Shown here: positions 17,979-25,576 of the stretch, in pieces
Position numbering within the stretch: the stretch's first letter is position 1
Layout: every line of letters begins with the position of its first letter
Assembly: GCA_020438865.1 (NCBI GenBank)
Contig: JAGQTU010000047.1
Location: forward strand, 1-32,284
Reading direction: 5' to 3'
Source: Mycobacterium sp.
Lineage (GTDB): Bacteria; Actinomycetota; Actinomycetes; Mycobacteriales; Mycobacteriaceae
DNA length: 32,284 bases
Program-made: the position numbers and the translations under genes
Notes under the pieces: generated by a model
Seen by the model: the letters and a program-made list of their open reading frames with translations, nothing else
Told to the model about the DNA's origin: nothing
Database searches by the model: none

Positions 17979-18788
17979 ATGCTGATTCGCAGAGTCGCCC
18001 GTCCCATGTTGGCTGCCGTGTTCATCGGTCAGGGCATCGACGCGCTCCGGAGTCCCAAGCCGGCCGCGGACGCCGCCCGTCCCGCTCTCGAGGGCCTGCA
18101 GAAGCTGCCGGACCCGGTGTCGACCAGGGTGCCGGCCGACGCCGAGACCTTCGCCAAGGCCAACGCCGCCGTGCAGATCGGCGGCGGGTTGCTGCTGGCG
18201 ACCGGCAAGCTGCCGCGGTTCGCCTCGGCGGCCCTGGCCTGCACGGTGATTCCGGGAAACCTTGGCGCGCACATGTTCTGGTCCGAGATCGACCCGGAGC
18301 GAAAGGCGCAGAAGCGCCGCGAATTCCTCGCCGACATCAGCCTGCTCGGCGGACTGATCATCGCGTCGGCCGACACTGCGGGCAAGCCGTCCCTGGGCTG
18401 GCGCGGCCGCCGCGCGGCGCGCAAGGTGTCCGAGACGGTGTCCTCGACGCTGCCCGGCTCGAGTTCGACGCTGCTGGACGGTGAACTGGCCGACAAACGC
18501 GGCCATGGCCTGCAGGCGGGCGCCGAGCGCGGCCGCGAACTCGCCCTGGCGGCCGGTGAGCGCGGTGCGCCATTGCTCGAGGCGGCCCGCAAGCGGGGCG
18601 TGGTGCTGGCCTCGGAACTGGCCTCGGAGCTGGCCGACGTCGCGCGCGACCGCGGTGCCGAATTGGCCGAGACCGCCCGCACCCGCGGCGCGGAGTTGGC
18701 CGACACCGTCCGCGACAAGGCGGCCCAGCAGGGCGGCGAGCTCGCCGACACCGCGCGGTCGCGCGCCAAGCGCCTCAAGAAGCGCTGA
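17979..18788 (+). CDS. DoxX family membrane protein with repetitive helical tail
   Basis: 269 residues. Residues ~1-130 form a DoxX domain (MLIRRVARPMLAAVFIGQGI, then LATGKLPRFASAALACTVIP, AHMFWSEIDPERKAQKRREF and LADISLLGGLIIA) with about four membrane helices. The remaining ~125 residues are an amphipathic, Ala/Arg/Glu-rich helix built of near-repeats such as RGAELAETART and RGAELADTVRD, ending in SRAKRLKKR. DoxX proteins act in redox and membrane stress, for example with superoxide dismutase in mycobacteria, but no such partner is adjacent. The repeat tail could coat membrane surface like other 11-mer amphipathic helices. An upstream in-frame codon at 17946 is possible but poorly supported. 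Confidence 0.83.
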   Translation: MLIRRVARPMLAAVFIGQGIDALRSPKPAADAARPALEGLQKLPDPVSTRVPADAETFAKANAAVQIGGGLLLATGKLPRFASAALACTVIPGNLGAHMFWSEIDPERKAQKRREFLADISLLGGLIIASADTAGKPSLGWRGRRAARKVSETVSSTLPGSSSTLLDGELADKRGHGLQAGAERGRELALAAGERGAPLLEAARKRGVVLASELASELADVARDRGAELAETARTRGAELADTVRDKAAQQGGELADTARSRAKRLKKR

Positions 18789-18811
18789 GCGGCGACTTCG
18801 AGTCTCGCCGC
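18789..18811. terminator. Candidate stem-loop after the DoxX gene
   Basis: GCGGCGA and TCGCCGC, 7-bp perfect arms around a 9-nt loop, begin directly after the DoxX stop codon. There is no U-tract, which is common for mycobacterial intrinsic-like terminators, so function is uncertain. Confidence 0.4.
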
Positions 18812-18879
18812 GGCGAACTCCGTGCAGGATGTGCACAGCGGGGTAGATTGATCGCACCTACTTCGGCAGGAGCGATCTG

Positions 18880-19461
18880 ATGACAACGGGTGACTACGAT
18901 CCCAACGCGCAACCGTCCGGTTATCCCCCGCCGCCGCCGGCGCAGCCGTACGGGCCTCCCGGTGGATATCCCCCGCCACCGCCACCCAGCCCCTACGGCC
19001 AGCAGCCCGGCTACCCGCCGCCGCCCGGCCCGTTCACCGGTGGTCAGCCCGGCGGTCTGGGCCTGCGCTTCGCGGCGCGGCTCATCGACGGTATCTTCGT
19101 CGGCATCGTGGCGTTCCTGCTGGCCTTCCTGTTCCATGCGACCAGCAATGTCCTTGTCACCGGCCTGTTCTCGGGCCTGTTGACCTTCGCCTACTTCGTC
19201 GTGTTCGAGGTGACCCAGGGCTGGACGCCGGCCAAGAAGCTGCTCGGCCTGAGCGTGCACGGACCGGGTGGCGCACCCAAGCCCACCGCACAGCAGTCGG
19301 CGATCCGAAACTCCTTCACCCTGCTGTCGGTCATCCCGTGGCTCGGCGGTCTGCTCGCGTTGGTCGCGTACATCGTCATCGCGGTCACCATCAACAACAG
19401 CCCGACCAAGCAGGGCAAGCACGACGAGCTGGCCGGGGGCACCCAGGTCATCAAGAACTGA
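18880..19461 (+). CDS. RDD family membrane protein with proline-rich N-terminus
   Basis: 193 residues. Residues ~10-58 are a disordered Pro/Gly/Tyr-rich tail (GYPPPPPAQPYGPPGGYP), like that of the mycobacterial proline-rich antigen Pra. Residues ~60-190 are an RDD domain: GLRFAARLIDGIFVGIVAF with the name-giving R and D residues, VFEVTQGWTPAKKLLGLSV, and a last helix with LVAYIVIAVTINN followed by QGKHDELAGGTQV. Three membrane segments are visible. The molecular role of RDD proteins is diverse and not fixed here. AGGAG at 18868-18872 lies 7 nt before the ATG and fixes the start. Confidence 0.88.
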   Translation: MTTGDYDPNAQPSGYPPPPPAQPYGPPGGYPPPPPPSPYGQQPGYPPPPGPFTGGQPGGLGLRFAARLIDGIFVGIVAFLLAFLFHATSNVLVTGLFSGLLTFAYFVVFEVTQGWTPAKKLLGLSVHGPGGAPKPTAQQSAIRNSFTLLSVIPWLGGLLALVAYIVIAVTINNSPTKQGKHDELAGGTQVIKN

Positions 19462-19467
19462 GGCCGC

Positions 19468-20747
19468 TCAGACCACCAGGCTGAGCAGCAGCACCACCAC
19501 CAGACCGGTCACCGACAACACCGTCTCCATGACTGACCAGGTCTTGATGGTCTGTCCCACGCTGAGCCGGAAATACTGGTTGACCAACCAGAACCCGGCA
19601 TCGTTGACGTGCGAGAAGAACAGTGACCCGGCGCCGACTGCCAGCACCACCAGCGACACCTGGCCGCTGCTGAGCCCGTCCGTCAAGCCGAGCATCAGCG
19701 CGGACGCGGTGATGGTGGCCACCGTCGCCGACCCGGTCGCCAGCCGGATGAGCACCGCCAGCAGCCACGACAGCACGACCACCGAGATCCTGACGTCCTT
19801 GGCCCAGTCCGCGAGCAGGGTGCCGATACCGCTGTCGACGAGCACCTGCTTGAACCCGCCACCGGCCGCGACGATGAGGATGATGCCGGCCACCGGGGGC
19901 AGCCCGGACTCGATGCACTCGGTCAGCTGATCGCGCGACATGCCGGCCCCGCGGCCCAGCGTGAAGATGCCCACGATGACCGCGATCAGCAGGGCCACCA
20001 GCGGGGTGCCGAGCACGTCGAAAGTGCCCGGCGCACCTGCGCCACGTCGGTCGCCGTGAACGTGTCGGGCGCAGCGACGACGACCCAGCGTCCGGCCAGC
20101 CTGCCGAACAGCGGCCCGGCGACGATGATGGTGGGGATCGCGACCACCACTCCGAGTGCGAGCGTCAGACCCAGGTCGGCGTTGAGCAGGTTGATCGCGG
20201 TCAACGGCCCGGGGTGCGGCGGGACGAAACCGTGCATGGCCGAAAGTCCGGCCAACGCAGGGATTCCCACCGTGACGAGCGAGAGTTGCGAGCGTCGCGA
20301 CACCAGGTAGATCACCGGCATCAACAGCACGAGACCGATCTCGAAGAACATCGGCAGGCCGATGATCGCGCCCACCAGTGCCATCGCCCACGGCAGCGCC
20401 CGCGGCGAGGCATGGCCCACGATGGTGTCGACGATTTCGTCGGCGCCGCCGGAGTCGGCCAGCAGTTTGGCGAACATCGCTCCCAACGCGATCAGGATGC
20501 CGACTCCGGCTGCGGTGGAACCGAACCCGTCGGTGAACGACTTCAGCACCTTCTCCAGGTTCTCCCCGGCGACGACACCCACCGTCAGCGCCCCGAAGAT
20601 CAAGGCCAGGAACGGGTGCAGCTTGGCCCAGGTGATCAGCACGACGATCACCGCAATGCCCGCCAGGAAGGCCAGCACCAGTTGCCAGCCGGATGCCACC
20701 GGTTGAACCAGCTCCGGCGCTTCGGCCAGGACGACGGTTGAATTCAT
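19468..20747 (-). pseudogene. gntP: Gluconate:H+ symporter GntP, internal deletion with frameshift
   Basis: The N-terminal ~235 codons (from ATG 20747; VVLITWAKLHPFLALIFGAL, GLPMFFEIGLVLLMPVIY, GFVPPHPGPLTAINL) and the C-terminal ~190 codons (VGTPL-like FDVLGTPLVALLIAVIVG, PPVAGIILIVAAGGGFKQVL, FFSHVNDAGFWLVNQYF) are both excellent GntP sequence but lie in different frames. The join is at about 20040, just after TATDVAQ. The segment normally there, roughly 40 residues with a transmembrane helix, is missing. The total of 1280 nt is not a multiple of three. The ATG overlaps the gluconokinase stop (ATGA), so the original operon was gntK-gntP. A functional permease is unlikely unless the sequence is in error. 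Confidence 0.82.
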
Positions 20748-21244
20748 CCATGCGCTCCTCGGGTGCGCGAAACATACTCTTCGACAATGGAATCGACGCT
20801 CTGCTCGACGCCGATGGTGGTGCCGTGCTCATCGGGCTCGAGCGGCTCCAGCGTCTTGAACTGGGAGGCCACCAGCGACGCGGGCATGAAGTGCCCGGGG
20901 CGGCTGGCCTGCCGCCGGGCCACCACGTCGGCCGATCCGCTCAGGTGCAGGAACTCGACATCCGGTCGATGGCGGCGCAGTTGATCGCGGTACGTGCGCT
21001 TCAAGGCCGAGCAGCTCATCACGCCGCCGCCGGAGTGCTCGGCGAGCCAGTCACCGATGCTCTCGAGCCACGGGTGGCGGTCGTCGTCATCGAGGGGAAC
21101 TCCGGCGGCCATCTTCGCGATGTTGGCCGGCGGATGGAAGTCGTCGGCGTCGGCGAACGGCACCCGCAGCCGCTGCGCCAGGGCGGCGCCCACGGTCGAC
21201 TTCCCCGACCCAGACACGCCCATCACAACGATCGGTGCGGTCAT
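20744..21244 (-). CDS. gntK: Gluconokinase
   Basis: 166 residues, normal length for thermoresistant-type gluconokinases, which phosphorylate D-gluconate with ATP to 6-phosphogluconate for the pentose phosphate pathway. The P-loop GVSGSGKST lies at residues 9-17, followed by ADADDFHPPANIAKMAAGVP and LDDDDRHPWLESI (substrate side), CSALKRTYRDQLR and GHFMPASLVASQFKTLE. All expected motifs are present. ATG 21271 is an in-frame alternative start adding nine residues; 21244 gives the usual family N-terminus. The gene is coupled to the damaged gntP and diverges from the FadR-type regulator. Confidence 0.92.
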   Translation of the reverse strand: MTAPIVVMGVSGSGKSTVGAALAQRLRVPFADADDFHPPANIAKMAAGVPLDDDDRHPWLESIGDWLAEHSGGGVMSCSALKRTYRDQLRRHRPDVEFLHLSGSADVVARRQASRPGHFMPASLVASQFKTLEPLEPDEHGTTIGVEQSVDSIVEEYVSRTRGAHG

Positions 21245-21316
21245 GCCTGCGTCTACCCCGTTGATTGACATATCACACAGGATGGGTGATTGATCTGCTC
21301 TTTACCGGCCGATCTG

Positions 21317-21328
21317 CCGATGCATCGG
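21317..21328. promoter_or_regulatory. Palindrome CCGATGCATCGG in the gntK/gntR divergent region
   Basis: A perfect 12-bp dyad about 70 bp from the gntK start and 40 bp from the regulator start. Its position suits an operator for the GntR-family protein encoded next door. Length and lack of spacer are acceptable for this family but do not prove it. Confidence 0.4.
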
Positions 21329-21349
21329 TTCTTAGCCGGAGCGCCGGGC

Positions 21350-21363
21350 GATATGACAATATC
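21350..21363. promoter_or_regulatory. Inverted repeat GATAT-GACA-ATATC overlapping the regulator's promoter
   Basis: Perfect 5-bp arms with 4-bp spacer. It includes CAATAT (21357-21362), a possible -10 hexamer located 6 nt before the GTG start at 21369. It may be promoter, operator or both. Confidence 0.4.
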
Positions 21364-21368
21364 TTTGG

Positions 21369-22076
21369 GTGGGCCCGGAGTCGCCGGTCGGCGAATTGCA
21401 CGGCAGCGTGCTGGCCGCGCTGGGTACGGGAATCGTATCCGGCCACTATCAAACCGGCCGCGCGCTGACCCTCGACGGTGTCAGCGCCGCGCACGGAGTG
21501 TCACGCTCGGTGGTCCGGGAAGCCGTCCGGGTGCTGGAATCGATGGGGATGGTGACGCCGCGGCGGCGGATCGGCATCACCATCGAGCCGTCGGGCAAGT
21601 GGAACGTGCTGGACCCCAGGTTGATTCGCTGGCGACTGGACAGCGGCGACCGCGCCGCGCAACTGCGGTCGCTGGCCGAGCTGCGTCGCGGCGTCGAACC
21701 GGCTGCCGCCGCACTGGCCGCCCAGCGGGCCGACCCACAGCAGTGCCGGTCGATGGCCGCCGCGGTATCGGACATGGTGGTGCACGGTCGCTCGGGCGAT
21801 CTCGATGCCTTCCTGCTGGCGGACAAGCTCTTTCACCGCACCCTGCTGGAAGCCAGTGGCAACGAGATGTTCTGCGCACTCTACGAGGTGGTGGCCGAGG
21901 TGCTGGGCGACCGCGCCCAGCCCGGGGCCCAGTCGGCCGGGCCCGACCCCGCAGTGACCGCCCTGCACGACGAAGTCGCCCGGGCGGTCCGGATGCGCGA
22001 TGCCGCGGCCGCCGAACGGGCCATGCGGGCGATCATCGATCACTCGGCCGCGGCCACGATCGACGCGCAGTCCTGA
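21369..22076 (+). CDS. GntR-family (FadR subfamily) regulator of the gluconate locus
   Basis: 235 residues. The N-terminal winged helix-turn-helix (residues ~8-75: VLAALGTGIVSGHYQTGRAL, SAAHGVSRSVVREAVRVLES, MGMVTPRRRIGITI) is followed by an FCD-type all-helical ligand domain. That domain keeps the metal/ligand residues typical of FCD proteins: D..LFHRTLLEASGN, the segment around ALHDEVARAV, and the last His in IIDHSAAATI. It diverges from gntK with about 120 bp between, containing two dyads. Gluconate or 6-phosphogluconate would be the natural effector by context. The GTG start has a candidate -10 six bases upstream, so the message may be leaderless. Confidence 0.87.
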   Translation: MGPESPVGELHGSVLAALGTGIVSGHYQTGRALTLDGVSAAHGVSRSVVREAVRVLESMGMVTPRRRIGITIEPSGKWNVLDPRLIRWRLDSGDRAAQLRSLAELRRGVEPAAAALAAQRADPQQCRSMAAAVSDMVVHGRSGDLDAFLLADKLFHRTLLEASGNEMFCALYEVVAEVLGDRAQPGAQSAGPDPAVTALHDEVARAVRMRDAAAAERAMRAIIDHSAAATIDAQS

Positions 22077-22079
22077 TCC

Positions 22080-23102
22080 TCAGCCGGCAGGCAGCAGCGC
22101 GATCAGCGCCTCGGCATCGGCCACGCTGCGCAGCAGATCGTTGAGATGGGTGCACGTGCTGGTCCCGTGAAGTTCGCGGCGCACCCGGGAATGTAACTCC
22201 GGCAACGTCATTCCGGTGATCCGCGCGGCGCTCTCCGCCGCCGCGGGACACTCCTGCCAGGGCAGCACCCGTGGCGTCGCGTTCGAGTCGAGCACCCGAC
22301 CGGTCCGCCGGTCCAGGGTGGCCGACAGGGTGTACTCGTGGATGATCGTCTCCACTCCGTCGCCGCGGACGTAGGTGTCCCGGAACATCGCGTCGATGGC
22401 CACCTCGGTGCCGTCCCGCCCCTCGGTGACGTCGACCCGGCGGGCACGACGCATACCGTGCAGGGGCAGCCCACCGAACTCGTGCCAGGCCAGCGGGTCG
22501 TCCGGATCGCGGAGATCCGGTGCGGGCGGACCGGTCACGACCACCGCCTCATCCGAGGCGAACATCGTCGTCATCACGCCGCCGGTGACGAACCCGGCGC
22601 ACTGATCGGCCAGTGGCCGGAAACCGGTGCGCGCCGACTCCAGTTGGCCGGACGCACCGAGCGCATGCCCGGAGATCAGCGTGGCCCCGGGCACGTCGTC
22701 GACCAGCGTGTGCAGCAGGGCCCGGGCTTGGCGGAGCTCCGGTGTTACCGCGTCGACCGCGCCCCGGAAGCCGCCCATCGGCGGGGTGCCCACCACGGCG
22801 GCCAATGCGGGAACCGGTGGCTCGGTCTCGATGTTGCGGACGACCTGCCCCAGTAGTTCGACGGTCGCCGTCAGGCCGGCGGTTCGGGCCACCTGCGCCG
22901 CGCCGTCCGGCCCGGTGATCAGGTCCCGCGCGCGCCCGAGCAGGGATACCGGGTCCGGCGCATCCGGTGCCCTGGTGATGTCCATCGACGAGGTGCGCCG
23001 CACCGAGCCGGGCCGGCGTGGCGGCGTGGACGTCGTCGGATCATGCGGACCGTGCAGCGGATTCAGCGCGAAGCCCGGCGCACCGAGATCCGTCACCGGC
23101 AT
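22080..23102 (-). CDS. DUF2889 domain protein
   Basis: 340 residues. The C-terminal ~150 residues carry the DUF2889 pattern: DAMFRDTYVRGDGVETIIHE, YTLSATLDRRTGRVLDS, PRVLPWQECPAAAESAARIT, then VRRELHGTSTCTHLNDLLRS. The conserved Cys in QECP and in CTHL and the His in IIHEY could form a metal or catalytic site, but no activity is established for the family. The N-terminal half is Pro/Thr-rich, then helical, and unfamiliar. The ATG at 23102 has a purine-rich GAGGTGAG upstream. It ends 3 bp from the convergent GntR gene. Confidence 0.8.
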   Translation of the reverse strand: MPVTDLGAPGFALNPLHGPHDPTTSTPPRRPGSVRRTSSMDITRAPDAPDPVSLLGRARDLITGPDGAAQVARTAGLTATVELLGQVVRNIETEPPVPALAAVVGTPPMGGFRGAVDAVTPELRQARALLHTLVDDVPGATLISGHALGASGQLESARTGFRPLADQCAGFVTGGVMTTMFASDEAVVVTGPPAPDLRDPDDPLAWHEFGGLPLHGMRRARRVDVTEGRDGTEVAIDAMFRDTYVRGDGVETIIHEYTLSATLDRRTGRVLDSNATPRVLPWQECPAAAESAARITGMTLPELHSRVRRELHGTSTCTHLNDLLRSVADAEALIALLPAG

Positions 23103-23152
23103 CGACTCACCTCACTATCGGTTAGCCGATCTTAGCGACCGCGCACGCAGGG

Positions 23153-23908
23153 CTAACTCTTCGGATCGTACCGGTAGTTGATCTTGTCGCCGTCGACGCT
23201 GGTGACCGTCAGGACGAAGTCCTGCGTCTCCGACCCCGCCACCACGTTGCACTCGATGGTGTTGCCGGGCTTGCCCTCCATGTCGTTCGAGCACTCGGCA
23301 CTGTCCGGGCGCTGGCCCAACTGCGTGCCGATTTCGTCCAGCAGCGACTCCTGCACCTGGTCCTTCATCAGCACCGGGATGAGCGTGAAGTTCATCAGCA
23401 GCCCGTCCACCTTGGTGACGTCGACGGTGCGCTTGAGCGTGACACCGCCCGCCGTCACATCGCAGTGCACCTCGGCGCCCTTCTTGCCTTCCAGGCCCGA
23501 CTCGCAGACGACCGACTCGACCTTTTCACCCGAGGCATTGGCAACCAGGTTCGACACCGACTTCTCCAGCTGTTCCTTGGACACCGCCGGTGTCATCTCG
23601 TAGCTGACCGTCTTGCCCTCGACCTTCGTCACCGTCACGATCGGCTCGAAGGAGTTGGTGTCGCTGAGCACCACCTCGCACCGGGTGGTCTTTCCGACCT
23701 CGCCCGGCAGATCGTCCTTGCAGGTCACCGACTGCGGCTTCTGACCCGCCTTGTCGAGGCGCTCCGAGATGTCCTTCTGCAGGTCGCTCTTGGCGACCAC
23801 CGGTTTGCCGCCGCCGATACTGAACGAACAGCCGGTGAGGGCGGCGCCGGTGCAGGCGGCGGCGGCCAGCGCGGCGCTGAGCCGCATTGCAGTCGAAGTG
23901 CGTGCCAC
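23153..23908 (-). CDS. Lipoprotein with three DUF4333 domains
   Basis: 251 residues. A signal peptide (RLSAALAAAACTGAALTGC) ends in the lipobox LTGC, so the mature protein should be lipid-anchored at the outer face of the membrane. Three ~75-residue DUF4333 units follow, each with a helix (LQKDISERLDKAGQ, LEKSVSNLVANASG, VQESLLDEIGTQLG), a first Cys (SVTCKDD, SVVCESG, SAECSND) and a second Cys (TRCEV, VHCDV, IECNV), presumably one disulfide per unit. The third unit is the most divergent. The GTG at 23908 is chosen because GGAGG lies 4 nt before it; ATG 23887 lacks such a site. It is a tandem paralogue of the two-domain gene upstream. Function of the family is unknown. Confidence 0.85.
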   Translation of the reverse strand: MARTSTAMRLSAALAAAACTGAALTGCSFSIGGGKPVVAKSDLQKDISERLDKAGQKPQSVTCKDDLPGEVGKTTRCEVVLSDTNSFEPIVTVTKVEGKTVSYEMTPAVSKEQLEKSVSNLVANASGEKVESVVCESGLEGKKGAEVHCDVTAGGVTLKRTVDVTKVDGLLMNFTLIPVLMKDQVQESLLDEIGTQLGQRPDSAECSNDMEGKPGNTIECNVVAGSETQDFVLTVTSVDGDKINYRYDPKS

Positions 23909-24042
23909 GATGCCTCCAGGAATTCGCTGTGCGACGCGCGTCGTGCGCTTTCGCGAGGAAGATACCAATCCCCAGTGGTTGCGGCTGTACATCGGCTGAA
24001 AGTGGATGGCCCACCGGAGAACACGAACCGGTGCCGTGGGGT

Positions 24043-24564
24043 TCAGCTCGTCACGTTGAAGTTCATCAAGAGACCCTTGACCTCTGTGACCGTGGCGGTG
24101 ACCTTGGTGGTGGTGCCCTCCACGTCGGTGACGTCGCACTTGGCTTCGGCGCCCTGCTTGCCTTCCAGCCCCGACTCGCATGTGACGCTTTCGGCGACGC
24201 CGCTCGCGGTGCCGGCCACCAGTCGTGCGACCGACTTCTCCAGCTGCTCTTTGGACAGCGCCGGTGCGGTGTCGTAGCTCACCGTGGAGCCGTCGACCTT
24301 GGTGACGGTGACGATCGCATCGATCTGGTTGGTATCGCTGATCGTCACCTCGCAGGTGACGTTGTTACCGACCTCGCCCTTGAGATCGTCTTTGCAGGTG
24401 ACCGATTGCGGCTTCTCACCACCCTTGTCCATCCGGTCGGAGATGTCCTTCTGCAGTTCGGCTTTGGCCACCACGGGCGGCCCGCTCGAGACGTTGATCG
24501 AACAGCCTGTCAACGTGGCCCCGGCGACTGCCGCCGCTGCCAGCGCTGTCCAGATCTGTCGCAT
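24043..24564 (-). CDS. Lipoprotein with two DUF4333 domains
   Basis: 173 residues. Signal peptide MRQIWTALAAAAVAGATLTG with lipobox LTGC, then two DUF4333 units with paired cysteines (SVTCKDD / VTCEV and SVTCESG / AKCDV). It is clearly a paralogue of the three-domain protein that follows: VVAKAELQKDISDRMDKGG here against VVAKSDLQKDISERLDKAG there, and KGLLMNFNVTS here marks the end where the neighbour continues into its third unit. GGAGGG is 5 nt before the ATG. The 134-nt gap to the next gene suggests that each may have its own promoter. Confidence 0.87.
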   Translation of the reverse strand: MRQIWTALAAAAVAGATLTGCSINVSSGPPVVAKAELQKDISDRMDKGGEKPQSVTCKDDLKGEVGNNVTCEVTISDTNQIDAIVTVTKVDGSTVSYDTAPALSKEQLEKSVARLVAGTASGVAESVTCESGLEGKQGAEAKCDVTDVEGTTTKVTATVTEVKGLLMNFNVTS

Positions 24565-24671
24565 GGTGACCCTCCAACCCTGTCCGAACAGCGCGGTGCT
24601 CGCACCACCGGACGCAAGATAGCAAGCAGGTGGCGTTCGGCGGGCGCGTCCGGGCGTGATTGACTGCGGGA

Positions 24672-25559
24672 GTGAGCAGGACAGCGCGACTGGCCAGACG
24701 CTTCTTCGACCGCTTCGAACCGGTGCACGCGGTCACCTACTTCGCCCCCGAGGTGCGGACCGCGCTCCAAGCCATGGGCTTCACCGGCTTCTGGCGCGGA
24801 TATTTCGCCGCGCGAAGCGCTCCGCTGGGCCGGGTGCCGGCGGAGGTGGTGACCGCGGTGTTCTTCAACTTCTCCGCCGAGCGCGTCGGCAGGACGGTAC
24901 CCGCCGTCTGGGAGGTGGCCGATCCGGAGGCGGTGTTGGCGGTCCGGCTGTCCAGCGCCGTGATCGCCTTGCAGCGCTACGGGGTGTCCGACGATCTGCC
25001 CGGTGTTGCCGAGGCAGCCGAGTTGGCCGGGGCCGCAGCGCGTAGCGCGCCATTGGACGGTCGGCCGTTGTTCGCCGCGAATTCGGCGCTGCCCTGGCCC
25101 GACGCCCCGGTTGCGGCGCTATGGCACGCGACGACCTTGCTGCGCGAGCACCGCGGCGACGGTCACGTGGCGGCGCTGCTGTCCGAAGGGCTGTGCGGCC
25201 GGGAGTCGAACGTGCTGCACGCCGCTGCCGGCTCGGTGCCGACGGAGTTCATCAAACGCAGCCGCGACTACACCGATGAGGAGTGGGCCTCCTGTGTCGA
25301 GGCACTCGCCGCCCGCGGATTGCTCACCGCCGCAGGAACTCTCGCCGAGTCCGGGCGGGCCATGAAGCACCGCATCGAAGACCGCACCGATGCGCTCGCG
25401 CTGACCGCGCTGCAGGATCTGGCCGATGACGAGGTCGAGCGGCTGTTCGTGGCGCTGACCCCGCTCACCCGCCTGGTGGTGGCCGGCGGCGATCTGCCGG
25501 CGGCCACACCGATGGGCCTGCGCCGAGACGAGTTGGACGACGACTCGGCGCACCTCTAG
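24672..25559 (+). CDS. SCO6745 family protein
   Basis: 295 residues, mostly helical. The family signature is near the N-terminus: FFDRFEPVHAVTYFAPEVRT, then MGFTGFWRGYFAARSAPLGR and VPAEVVTAVFFNFSAERV. The C-terminal part has an arrangement similar to a winged helix (YTDEEWASCVEALAARGLLT, AAGTLAESGRAMKHRIEDRT), as in MarR-like domains, but DNA binding has not been shown that I know of. GTG 24672 gives the usual start MSRTARLARRFFDRF; a TTG at 24660 is possible. It stands alone between divergent and convergent neighbours, so context gives no function. Confidence 0.82.
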   Translation: MSRTARLARRFFDRFEPVHAVTYFAPEVRTALQAMGFTGFWRGYFAARSAPLGRVPAEVVTAVFFNFSAERVGRTVPAVWEVADPEAVLAVRLSSAVIALQRYGVSDDLPGVAEAAELAGAAARSAPLDGRPLFAANSALPWPDAPVAALWHATTLLREHRGDGHVAALLSEGLCGRESNVLHAAAGSVPTEFIKRSRDYTDEEWASCVEALAARGLLTAAGTLAESGRAMKHRIEDRTDALALTALQDLADDEVERLFVALTPLTRLVVAGGDLPAATPMGLRRDELDDDSAHL

Positions 25560-25576
25560 TCAGGGGTCGTGGCTGG

